This document shows, one piece after another, positions 51,816-61,289 of a stretch of 64,000 bases of DNA. The position numbers and the translations under genes were made by a program. The DNA comes from CALBJU01 sp965247125 (GTDB lineage: Bacteria; Bacteroidota; Rhodothermia; Rhodothermales; UBA10348): contig CBDFGO010000002.1 of NCBI GenBank assembly GCA_965247125.1, positions 930,001 to 994,000 of the forward strand. The letters run 5' to 3'. The stretch's first letter is position 1, and each line of letters opens with the position of its first letter. The notes below the pieces were generated by a model. The model was not told the origin of the DNA. It saw only the letters and a program-made list of their open reading frames with translations, and made no database searches.

Positions 51816-53680
51816 TGCAACTATCTGTCCGGCGCATCTCCATTTTGCTGACGATGTGCTTACTTGCGATTGCAGGAGGCGAGAAGCTGAACGCCCAGAC
51901 GATTCGCGTCCAGGCATCCGTCAGTTCGAACACTGTGGGTACCGAGGACGCTGTGTCCTATACACTCCTGGTACAGGGATCCGATGGCTCGAATATCCTG
52001 GTCCCGACCGCCCCCGGTGCCGACGGAATGACGCTGCTGCAATCGGTCCCCGGTACGCAGCGAAGCGTCTCCATCACCAATGGTCAGATGTCTCAGAGCT
52101 TCTCTTTTACCTGGACGTTTCGGCCCACCAGAGAGGGTGCCACCAGAATCGGAGCGACGACCGTGAACGTTGGGGGTACAGACTATCACTCCCAGCCCAT
52201 AGAACTGAGGGTCGTACCGCAGTCGCAAATTCCGGCCCGTCGACCAACGGGCAACCCTTTCAGTCGCCTGTTTAGTTCTCCAATCAACACACCGCAACCG
52301 CAGCCGACGGAGCTTAACGAGAACGACATCTTTATCCGGGCTATCCCTACTTCTCGTACTGCGTTTCAAAACGAGCAGATCATTGTCGAGTACAGACTTT
52401 ACTTCAAAGAAGGCATTCAGCTGAGGCAGAGCCGACTGACCGACAGTTGGGATGCTGAAGGCTTCTGGAGGGAAGAATTGGACGTTGAGACGAGACCGAT
52501 TCCGAGGATTGCCATCGAGAATGGCCTGCGTTACAACATGATTGTACTAAAACGGGCTGCGGTATTTCCGACGCGGGCTGGCGCCATGAGTATCGACCCG
52601 CTGAAGATCGAAAGCGAGGCATTGCTTCCGTTCGCATCTCGCGACCCGTTTCAATCTCTGTTCTCGCTTCGGACGCGGTTCACCCCTGTTCAGCTGGCTT
52701 CTTCGACGGTGAATGTTGAAGCGCGCCCGCTTCCAGCGGGCGCGCCAGCAAGTTTCAACGGCGCCGTCGGATCGTACACCATGACGGTTGTGCCGGATCG
52801 TACACAGCTGGAAGTCGGTGAGTCCATTCAACTTACCGTCACTGTCTCCGGCCGGGGCAATCTTGCGACGTTGGATGCACCAGTGCTGGATATTCCCGCC
52901 GCGTTCGAGTTATATGATCCCCAGGTAACAACGACGCTGGATCGATCAGGCTCTCGGCTTTCAGGTAGGAAGACCTTTCAGTACGTGCTCATCCCCCGCT
53001 CCAACGGAACGTTCGAGATTCCAGCAGTCGAATTCACTTTTTTTGATCCGTCCGGCCCGCGCTTTCGAACAAGATCCTCCTCTGGAGTCACGATCACGGT
53101 AACGGGGACGGCGAGCACCCCCGACATAGTTGTGGCGACCACCAATGGAATGCCCGTCAATGATTTCGCCCCACTCTTTGTGGCTTCCTCGAATTGGAAG
53201 CGCGTCGAGACGCACCCCTTGCACAATCGCCTCTGGCCCTATTTGATGGTCCTCCTGCCCCTTCTGATGCTGGGGGGTGCTGTCATGTACCAGCGCCGCA
53301 GAGACAGGTATGATAGAGATGTCACATGGGCGCGCGGTCGACGGGCACACCCGTTGAGCAGAAAAAATCTGAAAAGGGCAATGGTGTTGCTGAAAAGCGG
53401 CGATACGACCGGATACTTCGAAGAGCTGGAACGAGCAGTGCTCGGATTTATCGGAAATCGTTTGAATGTGGCCGAGCGCGGACAGACTCGTGAACAATTG
53501 GGTCAGGTTCTGTTGGCTGCAGGAGTTGACCAATCGCTTCGTACCCGATTAAGAGTCCTTCTCGACACCTGTGACCAGGGCCGGTTTGCTCCGGCTTCCA
53601 TCTCTCCGGAAAACAAGGAAGAAGCGTTCGATGAAGCGTCGGCAATCATTCCTGACATCGATGAACAGGTGTCTGAATGA
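51815..53680 (+). CDS. batD: BatD-type oxygen-tolerance protein
   Basis: 621 aa from the ATG at 51815, which shares one base with the batC stop. Signal peptide (ISILLTMCLLAIAGGEKLNA), then several Ig-like beta domains (VGTEDAVSYTLLVQGSDGSN; SFTWTFRPTREGATRIGATT; FQNEQIIVEYRLYFKEGIQL; LEVGESIQLTVTVSGRGNL), a membrane helix at about residue 470-488 (LWPYLMVLLPLLMLGGAVMY) and a cytosolic helical C-terminus. The layout is that of BatD/DUF protein BatD; the role in the complex is unknown. It overlaps batE by four bases (ATGA). Confidence 0.92.
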   Translation: MQLSVRRISILLTMCLLAIAGGEKLNAQTIRVQASVSSNTVGTEDAVSYTLLVQGSDGSNILVPTAPGADGMTLLQSVPGTQRSVSITNGQMSQSFSFTWTFRPTREGATRIGATTVNVGGTDYHSQPIELRVVPQSQIPARRPTGNPFSRLFSSPINTPQPQPTELNENDIFIRAIPTSRTAFQNEQIIVEYRLYFKEGIQLRQSRLTDSWDAEGFWREELDVETRPIPRIAIENGLRYNMIVLKRAAVFPTRAGAMSIDPLKIESEALLPFASRDPFQSLFSLRTRFTPVQLASSTVNVEARPLPAGAPASFNGAVGSYTMTVVPDRTQLEVGESIQLTVTVSGRGNLATLDAPVLDIPAAFELYDPQVTTTLDRSGSRLSGRKTFQYVLIPRSNGTFEIPAVEFTFFDPSGPRFRTRSSSGVTITVTGTASTPDIVVATTNGMPVNDFAPLFVASSNWKRVETHPLHNRLWPYLMVLLPLLMLGGAVMYQRRRDRYDRDVTWARGRRAHPLSRKNLKRAMVLLKSGDTTGYFEELERAVLGFIGNRLNVAERGQTREQLGQVLLAAGVDQSLRTRLRVLLDTCDQGRFAPASISPENKEEAFDEASAIIPDIDEQVSE

Positions 53681-54441
53681 GGATCTTTCTACTCACACTA
53701 TTTCTCGCCGCGAGCCTTTCGACCCCGACTCCGACCGCTGCTCAGGACAGTGAGATCTTGGGTTTCTTCGACGCTGGAACGGCATTGTTGGTTGATGGTC
53801 AGTTTTCCGGGGCGTTGGAGCAGTTTCAACATGCGGAGAGACTGGGGTGGGGTTCTACCGAACTCTACTTCAACATTGGACTTGCCTACCACAGGCTCGA
53901 CAATCTCGGCCAATCCATCCGTTACCTGGAACGGGCCAGAGTTCTTTCACCACAGGATCCAAAGGTAAACCACTCTTTGAATTTGGCGAAAAGCCGGCGA
54001 GTCGACAACTTCTCAGAACTTCCCAAACCATTCTGGCGCCGAGCACACTCATGGATCGCACGTGTCATCCCTATCGATGTGTCCTTCTGGACCGGTTTTG
54101 TAGCGTATGCGATCCTGATTGCTCTGCTGTTGGCCAGAATCATCCTGAGGCTTGACGGGTCGTGGTGGCGACGCGGCAGATTTGCTGCCGGGATGGTGGG
54201 AATGGCGCTGCTCGTTTATGCCTTTGCGACTTCAGCCTGGCCGCCTCAGGATCAAAAAGCAGTTGTATTGGCCAGTGAGGTAGCGTTGCTCGAACAGGCA
54301 GATGCTCAGTCGAACGAGGTAATTCGAGTGCATGAGGGGGTTGTCGTAATCATGCGCACTGAAGCGTCTGACTTCACCTTTGTCCAAATCCCAAATGGAG
54401 GACGTGGCTGGGTGCCGTCATCCGTACTCGGGACTATCTGA
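53677..54441 (+). CDS. batE: BatE-like TPR and SH3-domain membrane protein
   Basis: 254 aa. Signal peptide (IFLLTLFLAASLSTPTPTAA), two TPR units (GTALLVDGQFSGALEQFQHA and LYFNIGLAYHRLDNLGQSI), two membrane helices (VSFWTGFVAYAILIALLLAR and FAAGMVGMALLVYAFATSA) and a C-terminal bacterial SH3 domain (SEVALLEQADAQSNEVIRVH, GGRGWVPSSVLGTI). It closes the Bat operon; a 93-base gap follows. Confidence 0.88.
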   Translation: MRIFLLTLFLAASLSTPTPTAAQDSEILGFFDAGTALLVDGQFSGALEQFQHAERLGWGSTELYFNIGLAYHRLDNLGQSIRYLERARVLSPQDPKVNHSLNLAKSRRVDNFSELPKPFWRRAHSWIARVIPIDVSFWTGFVAYAILIALLLARIILRLDGSWWRRGRFAAGMVGMALLVYAFATSAWPPQDQKAVVLASEVALLEQADAQSNEVIRVHEGVVVIMRTEASDFTFVQIPNGGRGWVPSSVLGTI

Positions 54442-54534
54442 GTTCTGCGGGCCGGGTGGTGGGTTGCGTAGACCGCCTCGCTTCGATTCCGTATCTTCGA
54501 TTTCCTCGACAATCATCGCACTTCTGTATCCACC

Positions 54535-55212
54535 GTGGAACCTCACGTACTGACACGATCACGACGAACCGGCTGGATTGAGGTCGTCTGCGGTTCCATG
54601 TTCAGTGGCAAAACCGAGGAATTAATCCGCAGGATGAAGCGCGCCCGGATCGCAAAACAGCGGGCTGAAATCTTCAAACCAGCCCTTGATACCCGGTTCG
54701 GAGAGGTAGAGGTCGTCTCTCATGACGAATCCACCTTACGATCGACCCCCGTAGCCACCGCGTCTCAAATACTACTCCTGGCAGCGGACGCCGATGTCGT
54801 AGGAATTGATGAGGGTCAGTTTTTCGATTCCGATCTCGTAGGAGTCTGTCAGGAACTCGCGACGATGGGAAAGAGGGTGATTGTCGCAGGACTCGACCAG
54901 GACTATCTGGGACAGCCGTTCGAGCCGATACCCCAGATCATGGCCATCGCCGAATATGTGACCAAGCTGCATGCCATATGCGTCGTTTGCGGCAGTCCTG
55001 CCAATCACTCGCAGCGACTGGTCTCGGGAGGCCCCAGGGTACTGATTGGAGCTATCGAATCGTACGAACCTCGGTGTCGAGATTGTTTCGATCTGAGTCT
55101 CTCCGCCGGTACCGATCCTGTCGATCAGCCAGACGAGTCTTCCGAGAGCGGACCTGCGAAAGCTGAAGAAGAGAACCGCGCCGCGAAACTCCGGTCAGAA
55201 AAATCGTCCTAG
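54535..55212 (+). CDS. tdk: Thymidine kinase
   Basis: 225 aa from a GTG at 54535. P-loop VCGSMFSGKTEELIRRMKRA, DVVGIDEGQFFDSDLVGVC with the catalytic Glu, VIVAGLDQDYLGQPFEPIP, and zinc Cys pairs in CVVCGSPANHSQR and RCRDCFDL. It phosphorylates thymidine for dTMP salvage. The last 35 residues are a charged extension beyond the usual domain. Its stop TAG overlaps the stop of the convergent DUF445 gene. Confidence 0.96.
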   Translation: MEPHVLTRSRRTGWIEVVCGSMFSGKTEELIRRMKRARIAKQRAEIFKPALDTRFGEVEVVSHDESTLRSTPVATASQILLLAADADVVGIDEGQFFDSDLVGVCQELATMGKRVIVAGLDQDYLGQPFEPIPQIMAIAEYVTKLHAICVVCGSPANHSQRLVSGGPRVLIGAIESYEPRCRDCFDLSLSAGTDPVDQPDESSESGPAKAEEENRAAKLRSEKSS

Positions 55213-56555
55213 GCTTCAACCCCGACTTCTTCTTTTTCAGAAACGTTAGCCTCAGCTGCTACCGCTGACGCGGCTCCTGCGGAGGGCTCGACTTTCAGCA
55301 ATTCTACTTTTTTTTCTTCGGCGGAGGCGCGTGAACGGTAGAGCAATTCATCGAGCGAAAACAGCACGGCTCCCATCCCCGCAAACACGATCAGAGCCGG
55401 CAGGGGCTGCCAGATTACGAGACCACCAATTGCGCCAAGCGCTCCACCGAGATATTTGATATAGTTGAGCTGCTCGTTGCTGGAGTTCTTTATCAGGTCC
55501 TCCAGCCGACTCTCATCGTACTCCATCATGTTGCTCATGACCATGTTGTACACGTCGAGATTCTCGACGAATCCAAGTACAATTCGAGTGGCAAATTCTT
55601 CTATGTCTTCGGCGCGGGCCTCGATTTTTTCGGGAATCTTGTCGAGCAACTGGTCCATTTCGTCCAGCACGCCATCGAGCTGTCCCGGAATTCCGTGGAT
55701 CGCCTTGTCGATACGTGCCTTGAAATCGTCTTCATTCAGGTAGCGATACGCCTTCAACGCCATTCCCCCCACGCCTTCGCCTACATATGATTCGATCTTT
55801 TCGACCACATATTCGACGATTCTTTGTCGTACCTGATCGGAGGTGAGAACGGTCTCGACATAGTCAGCCGTCATCTTTTTCAGGTCCGAACGAAATTCCT
55901 GGTCTTCAAGCACTCCCCGGGTGACCGACATCGCCAATTCGCGGTACTTGGGGATGACATCGTTGTCCTTGATTTTCTGCTTGATGATCTCCTCATTGAT
56001 GAGCTCCTCGCTCACCGCCGTCGCCAGTCGGTAAATGACGCGCTCTCTCTGGGCAGGAATCAACCCCTGGCCAAAAACAGGACGAGCTTGGCGCGGATTG
56101 AACAACATGGTGATGGCAACCCAATTGGTTAGAAATCCAATCAATCCGCTCACCGCAACAATCCGCATCAGTCCTTCGAGGACGAACACGCGAGAGAAGA
56201 GTGTCGTCTGCATTCCCGGAAAGTCCCACATGAACGAAGCTCCAAAAAGCAGAAGGAGTGCCCAGGGAATGATCTGCAGCAGAGGAAGCAGGTTGCTGTG
56301 TGACCCAGACATCGTGGGTATTTGCTTCTCGACATCACCTCTGGAAGGAGAGGAGGGCAGGTGTCTGCGGATGTACTTAGCTACCAGTTTCCGAAAGTCC
56401 GCCGCTCGAGCACGAGTAACATTTTTGGCCTCTGTCACCGTGACGCCCGATGATTTCACCTTCGAGACAGGGGCACCCGAGTCGACTCCTTCCGTGAACC
56501 CATCGCCTTTTTCCGACGGGCTACTCGATTCTACTTTTGCTCCTTCGTCTTCCAC
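55209..56555 (-). CDS. DUF445-family membrane protein
   Basis: 448 aa. The first 85 residues are a hydrophilic, Ser/Glu-rich stretch. Then come two membrane helices (LLPLLQIIPWALLLLFGASF and IVAVSGLIGFLTNWVAITML) and the DUF445 signature NWVAITMLFNPRQARPVFGQ with GLIPAQRERVIYRLATAVSE, a long helical periplasmic or cytosolic body, and a final helix pair (LGGALGAIGGLVIWQPLPAL). The function of the family is unknown. It lies 53 bases after the HD-domain gene on the same strand and may be in one transcript with it and the MCE genes. Confidence 0.9.
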   Translation of the reverse strand: MEDEGAKVESSSPSEKGDGFTEGVDSGAPVSKVKSSGVTVTEAKNVTRARAADFRKLVAKYIRRHLPSSPSRGDVEKQIPTMSGSHSNLLPLLQIIPWALLLLFGASFMWDFPGMQTTLFSRVFVLEGLMRIVAVSGLIGFLTNWVAITMLFNPRQARPVFGQGLIPAQRERVIYRLATAVSEELINEEIIKQKIKDNDVIPKYRELAMSVTRGVLEDQEFRSDLKKMTADYVETVLTSDQVRQRIVEYVVEKIESYVGEGVGGMALKAYRYLNEDDFKARIDKAIHGIPGQLDGVLDEMDQLLDKIPEKIEARAEDIEEFATRIVLGFVENLDVYNMVMSNMMEYDESRLEDLIKNSSNEQLNYIKYLGGALGAIGGLVIWQPLPALIVFAGMGAVLFSLDELLYRSRASAEEKKVELLKVEPSAGAASAVAAEANVSEKEEVGVEA

Positions 56556-56608
56556 AGATCAACACTATTGGGTGATAAGATGGGTGATTCCTTCCTCCTG
56601 CCAGGGCG

Positions 56609-57172
56609 CTACTCGGACGTAGAAAACCCCAATCGGGTTGCATCCGCCTGCATTCCGGCAATCACATTCGCGATGTGCTGGGGCAGTTCAATCCCGAGAT
56701 CTTCGGCTCCATTCCGAATATCATCCCGACTGACAGCGGCCGCAAACGCCTTGTCCTTGAGCTTCTTCGTGACCGATTTCGGCTTCATTCCCTCGAGACC
56801 AGTAGGCCTCACATAACCTACAGCCGTGATAAAGCCCGCGAGTTCGTCAACTGCAAAAAGTGTCTTTGCCATCAGCGACGTCCGCTCAACTCCCGTGTGA
56901 TTTCCGTGTCCGAGGATGGCCTCGCAGATATCTTCTGGATATCCGAGCTCTCGAAGCACGGTGACCCCGACATATGGATGCTCATCCATCGTCTGATGTT
57001 TTTCGTAGTCCATATCATGCAGAAGCCCAGTAACACGCCATTTCAGTGTGTCTGCGTCATACTTTTTGGCGTAAAACGCCATCGCTGCCTCCACCGCGTA
57101 CGCGTGTCGACGCAGACTGTCTGATTCGGTCCACTCGTGAAAAAGCTCCAGCGCTTCGGCATATGACTGCAT
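56609..57172 (-). CDS. HD-domain (HDIG-type) hydrolase
   Basis: 187 aa. HD-superfamily metal motifs are spread as RRHAYAVEAAMAFYAKKY (His), GLLHDMDYEKHQTMDEHPYV (His-Asp and His) and LGHGNHTGVERTSLMAKTLF, then DELAGFITAVGYVRPTGLEG. The family contains phosphohydrolases; this member resembles a YfbR/HDIG-type protein without an attached domain. The substrate is unknown. It starts 12 bases after the mlaD-like stop. Confidence 0.88.
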   Translation of the reverse strand: MQSYAEALELFHEWTESDSLRRHAYAVEAAMAFYAKKYDADTLKWRVTGLLHDMDYEKHQTMDEHPYVGVTVLRELGYPEDICEAILGHGNHTGVERTSLMAKTLFAVDELAGFITAVGYVRPTGLEGMKPKSVTKKLKDKAFAAAVSRDDIRNGAEDLGIELPQHIANVIAGMQADATRLGFSTSE

Positions 57173-57183
57173 ATTGGAATCTC

Positions 57184-58116
57184 TTAAAAAAGATCGACCA
57201 GCTTCATCTCCTTGAGATATTTGGCCGGATTGTTTTGAAAATCTGTCATGAGATTGTTGAGACCCGTCAACGTTGAGTCCAGTTTGTTGTACAAGCTGGC
57301 GTCATTGATCAGCAAGCCCAACGTACCCTCACCGTCATTCAGCTTGCGAAGAAGAATACTCAGTTGGTCGTTGGTTTCGGCCAGGCTCTCAATTTCCACG
57401 TTCAGGTGATCCAACGTTTCGCTGACTCCTGTCAAGAGCTCTGATACGGCTGCTCCATCCTCTCCCACGGCCGTACTGATCCCGGCCGTCACTGACTCAA
57501 CGTTCCCGAGAATTCGACCCAGGCGATCCCGTTCAGACTGTAGCAGATCTTCCAGCTCCGAAACACTCGTCAGCATGGCGTTGAGTGTCTTCCTGAAATC
57601 AGACTCAGGCTGGGATAACAAGTCTCCCGTCTCATCCAGAACAGTTTCGAGTCCAGCGAGCACCTTGTCCACTTGATCTACGATCTCCGGCGCCCGGGCG
57701 CTCAGGCTCGCGAACAAATCTTCCGCCGCGCGGCCGTCTACCATTCCACCTTCTTCGATGATGGGCGCTGCGGGATCACCCAGAAATACGTCCAGGCGTA
57801 CGACTCCGAGGGCATCGAATCCAGCGACCGATGCAGTGGCACCCTGCGTGATCTGAATCTCACGGTTTACATGGAAGTGAACTCTCACACGCCCCGTTTC
57901 CGAATCGATAAAGACCGCATTGACCGAGCCGACCGTAACCCCGCGAACCCGTACAATATTACCGGCGATAAGACCCCCTGCATCATCGAATTCCGTCACC
58001 AGATCATACGTGGAGGTGAACAGAGGGAGATCTTCGAAGTACCGCACCCCGAAAATGAAAACGACGGCCGCCACGATGATGGTCAGCCCGACTTTGATTT
58101 CGTTGGAGAATTTCAC
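57184..58116 (-). CDS. mlaD: MCE-domain lipid-transport protein (MlaD-like)
   Basis: 310 aa. One N-terminal membrane span (IKVGLTIIVAAVVFIFGVRY) and an MCE domain (residues 35-115: VTEFDDAGGLIAGNIVRVRG, VTVGSVNAVFIDSETGRVRV). The remaining 190 residues are long helices (residues 140-300), likely forming the tube that spans the periplasm, as in larger MCE proteins. It binds phospholipids between the membranes. It is the last of the E-F-D order reading on the minus strand. Confidence 0.9.
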   Translation of the reverse strand: MKFSNEIKVGLTIIVAAVVFIFGVRYFEDLPLFTSTYDLVTEFDDAGGLIAGNIVRVRGVTVGSVNAVFIDSETGRVRVHFHVNREIQITQGATASVAGFDALGVVRLDVFLGDPAAPIIEEGGMVDGRAAEDLFASLSARAPEIVDQVDKVLAGLETVLDETGDLLSQPESDFRKTLNAMLTSVSELEDLLQSERDRLGRILGNVESVTAGISTAVGEDGAAVSELLTGVSETLDHLNVEIESLAETNDQLSILLRKLNDGEGTLGLLINDASLYNKLDSTLTGLNNLMTDFQNNPAKYLKEMKLVDLF

Positions 58117-58154
58117 GTCTTGGAGGATGTTGATTCGCGGGTGGTATTCATTCG

Positions 58155-58895
58155 TCAGACACCAATTTTATACTCGTTCGCCTTTACAAAATCGTTGAGC
58201 ACGGTGTCGGTGCTCGCGTGTAAATCGTCAATGCTTCCGGTCCAGTGCATTCGCCCCTCAAAAATAAAAGCAGCTCGGTCGGCGATACTCAACACGGAAT
58301 GCATGTCGTGAGTTATAACGATGCTGGTGACGTTGAGCTGATCGGCCAGCCCTTTGATCAGAAGGTCGATCGTGTTGGATGTTTCGGGATCGAGCCCACT
58401 TGTGGGTTCGTCATACAGAATGTAACGAGGCTTGAGAGCCACCGCTCTGGCCAGAGCGACACGCTTTTGCATCCCGCCGGAGAGCTCCGCGGGCATCTTG
58501 GAGCCAACGTCCGAAAGCTCGACCACGTGCAGACACTCATGCACCACTTTTTCAATTTCTGTCTCCGCCATCTCGGTAAACGTTCGCAGTGGAAAAGCCA
58601 CGTTGTCAAACGTATTCATCGAATCGAAGAGAGCGCCCCCCTGAAAAAGGACTCCAAAACTTTGTCGGACCCGACGAAGCTCAGTGTAGGAAATCGCATT
58701 GATGTCGATGCCGTCAACCGTTACGTGTCCCGAGTCGGGTTGAAGCAATCCGATGATGTGTTTCATCAGTACACTCTTGCCTGAACCAGATCTTCCAATG
58801 ATCGCCAGGGTTTCGCCTTCATAGATATCGAGCGAAACATCGTTCAGGACCAGCTTGTCGTCGAAGCTCTTGTCGATATTTTTAATACTGATCAT
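58155..58895 (-). CDS. mlaF: MCE-transporter ATPase (MlaF-like)
   Basis: 246 aa ABC ATPase: Walker A LAIIGRSGSGKSVLMKHIIG, Q-loop region VRQSFGVLFQGGALFDSMNT, signature PAELSGGMQKRVALARAVAL, Walker B YILYDEPTSGLDPETSNTID and the switch His in SIVITHDMHSVLSIADR. The FQGGALFDSM form is typical of the MlaF subgroup. It drives lipid movement with the permease gene that ends one base before it. Confidence 0.95.
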   Translation of the reverse strand: MISIKNIDKSFDDKLVLNDVSLDIYEGETLAIIGRSGSGKSVLMKHIIGLLQPDSGHVTVDGIDINAISYTELRRVRQSFGVLFQGGALFDSMNTFDNVAFPLRTFTEMAETEIEKVVHECLHVVELSDVGSKMPAELSGGMQKRVALARAVALKPRYILYDEPTSGLDPETSNTIDLLIKGLADQLNVTSIVITHDMHSVLSIADRAAFIFEGRMHWTGSIDDLHASTDTVLNDFVKANEYKIGV

Positions 58896-58896
58896 A

Positions 58897-59661
58897 TCAG
58901 AGAAGGGTAGCCGCTAGAATCAAATCTGCGATCAGTAGAAACACGCAGCTGGCAACAGCAGCCTGCGTTGTGGCTCGTCCCACACCTTCTGCTCCTCCTT
59001 GCGTGAAGTAGCCCTTAAAGCATGAAATGGAGGTGATTATGAATCCGAACACCAGTGACTTGATCAGGCCAAATACTGGATCAAATGGTTGAAAAAATTC
59101 GCGGGCGCCGTCCATGAACTCTCCTATCGGCACAAATCCACCGTAATGACCCACGAGCATGCCTCCTCCGATGCCCACAAAACAAGCGGCTACATAGAGG
59201 ACAGGAAACATGACCACTCCAGCGATGACCCTGGGTAAAATGAGATAGCCGATCGAATTGAGACCCATCGCCTCAAGAGCATCGATTTGTTTTGTCACGC
59301 GCATGGTACCAAGTTCAGCCGCAATGCGTGCCCCGACACGGCCAGCCAAAATGAATCCGGTGACGACCGCTCCCAGCTCGAGAATCATCGAAGGCACCAC
59401 GATGGAGCCGATGATGGTTTTAGGAATTAGAGGAGATACCAGTTGGTACGAGGTCTGGACGGTGGTTACTGCACCGGAAAAAGCCGCGGCGAGCATCACA
59501 ATCGGCATCGATTCGATTCCGATGTGTACCATTTGCCGCCACAGATTGTCTCGATACGTGCTGAATTCCGGAAGCGCACCAAACGCGTGGAACAGCAACT
59601 TACTGTATCGTCCCAGGGCCCCCACGGGGACCATCATCATTTGAGTGGTGTAGTGCAGCAA
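58897..59661 (-). CDS. mlaE: MCE-transporter permease (MlaE-like)
   Basis: 254 aa with five or six helices and the MlaE-family block (MVHIGIESMPIVMLAAAFSG, AVTTVQTSYQLV, VPSMILELGAVVTGFILAGR, VGARIAAELGTMRVTKQIDA, LEAMGLNSIGYLILPRVIAG). The EQIDAL/EAM region is the conserved signature. It is the first gene of the minus-strand MCE operon. MlaB and MlaC homologues are not next to it. Confidence 0.95.
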   Translation of the reverse strand: MLHYTTQMMMVPVGALGRYSKLLFHAFGALPEFSTYRDNLWRQMVHIGIESMPIVMLAAAFSGAVTTVQTSYQLVSPLIPKTIIGSIVVPSMILELGAVVTGFILAGRVGARIAAELGTMRVTKQIDALEAMGLNSIGYLILPRVIAGVVMFPVLYVAACFVGIGGGMLVGHYGGFVPIGEFMDGAREFFQPFDPVFGLIKSLVFGFIITSISCFKGYFTQGGAEGVGRATTQAAVASCVFLLIADLILAATLL

Positions 59662-59875
59662 GGAGTGGTAGAGGAGGGTTTGCTCCCTTCCATTTACGAC
59701 GGTTTACGAGAGATTGTCGGTTTCATCTTCGGCAGTTGCGTCAAAGTACGTTCTCTCAATCAATTGGTGCCGTTGAAGGTCATTTTGTCACAGTGTTTTC
59801 ATGGCTGGCAGGTAGGTACGTATTAAGCCGATCCGTGTCACACAGTTGTCACATGTCCCCTCTATATTTCGGCTG

Positions 59876-61267
59876 ATGGCTAAAGTGAAGTCCATATTTT
59901 TCTGCCAGGATTGCGGGAATGATTCTCCTCGTTGGATGGGTCAGTGTTCCGCCTGTGGCGCGTGGAACACGATGGTGGAAGAGAGAACGACGTCTTCGCG
60001 ACATCGCCTCGGTTCATCTAACGTTGGATCTTCTAGCAAAGGCTCTCTTCGTAGAGGAAATGGCTTTTCTGTAGAGCCCCTGAGGCTGAACGAGATTGAA
60101 AGTGGCTCAGAGACTCGCCTGAAAACAGGAAACGTCGAGATGGATCGGGTTCTCGGAGGCGGCATCGTGAAGGGCTCGGCCGTCCTGGTCGCCGGAGATC
60201 CTGGCATCGGCAAGAGTACGCTGATGACAGAGTTGGCGAGCCTTATCAAGGATCAGAAAATCCTGTATGTGACTGGAGAGGAATCACCTTCTCAGGTTAA
60301 AATGCGGGTAGAGCGGATGGGGATTGAATCTAATGACTTTCTACTGCTGGCAGAGACCGATGTGGAATCAATTATTCGCTGCGTTCAGGACGAAGAACCC
60401 GCTTTGTTGATCGTTGACTCTATTCAGACCGTTTTCAGATCTGATCTTGAAAGTGCGCCGGGCTCCGTGGCGCAGGTGCGTGAAAGCGCTGCAGCGCTGA
60501 TTCAGATGGCCAAATCGACTGGAACGTCCACATTCATTGTGGGTCACGTCACAAAGTCAGGCACCATCGCCGGCCCCCGAGTTCTCGAGCACATGGTTGA
60601 CACAGTCCTGTACCTGGAGGGGGATCAGCATCACGTTTATCGGATCCTGCGGGCAGTGAAGAATAGATTCGGCTCGACCAACGAGATCGGAGTGTTCGAG
60701 ATGAGAACCATGGGGCTCGTCCCCGTCGAAAATCCGAGCGAACTATTTTTGTCAGATCGAAATATGCTCTCTCCGGGTTCGGTCGTCGCGTGCTCGATGG
60801 AAGGATCGCGGCCCATGCTTGCGGAAATACAGGCACTCGTGACCACGACGTCCTACAGCAATCCACAGCGTACCACAACTGGATTTGATGCGAGACGACT
60901 CCAGATGTTATTGGCAGTCCTTGAGAAACGCCTTGGGCTCCCCCTCTCGGAATGCGACGTATTTATCAATGTAACTGGAGGGCTGAGACTCACTGAACCG
61001 GCAGCTGATCTCGCGATTGCTGCGGCCGTCACTTCCTCCTATCGGGAAATCCCTCTCCCCTCGCAGGCCATGATTACGGGAGAAATTGGTTTGGGGGGTG
61101 AAATTCGGGCCGTTTCTCAACTGGAAACTCGGCTGGGTGAAACGTCTCGTCTGGGATTCACCCAAGCTTTTGTACCGAAACGTGGATTGAATCCAGAAAC
61201 GGCCCCCAAAAAGCTTGAATGTGTTGGGCTCAGCACCCTCGATGATCTCGTAGATCTGTTATTCTGA
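59876..61267 (+). CDS. radA: DNA repair protein RadA
   Basis: 463 aa from the ATG at 59876; ten upstream in-frame codons are excluded. N-terminal C4 zinc finger (FFCQDCGNDSPRWMGQCSAC), RecA-like ATPase with Walker A VLVAGDPGIGKSTLMTELAS, the RadA-specific KNRFG in AVKNRFGSTNEIGVFEM, and a C-terminal Lon-protease-like domain (VFINVTGGLRLTEPAADLAI). It drives branch migration in recombination. A 213-base gap upstream divides it from the divergent MCE operon; I saw no clear promoter there. Confidence 0.96.
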   Translation: MAKVKSIFFCQDCGNDSPRWMGQCSACGAWNTMVEERTTSSRHRLGSSNVGSSSKGSLRRGNGFSVEPLRLNEIESGSETRLKTGNVEMDRVLGGGIVKGSAVLVAGDPGIGKSTLMTELASLIKDQKILYVTGEESPSQVKMRVERMGIESNDFLLLAETDVESIIRCVQDEEPALLIVDSIQTVFRSDLESAPGSVAQVRESAAALIQMAKSTGTSTFIVGHVTKSGTIAGPRVLEHMVDTVLYLEGDQHHVYRILRAVKNRFGSTNEIGVFEMRTMGLVPVENPSELFLSDRNMLSPGSVVACSMEGSRPMLAEIQALVTTTSYSNPQRTTTGFDARRLQMLLAVLEKRLGLPLSECDVFINVTGGLRLTEPAADLAIAAAVTSSYREIPLPSQAMITGEIGLGGEIRAVSQLETRLGETSRLGFTQAFVPKRGLNPETAPKKLECVGLSTLDDLVDLLF

Positions 61268-61289
61268 GATCGCAGAGAATGGCTTGGGC

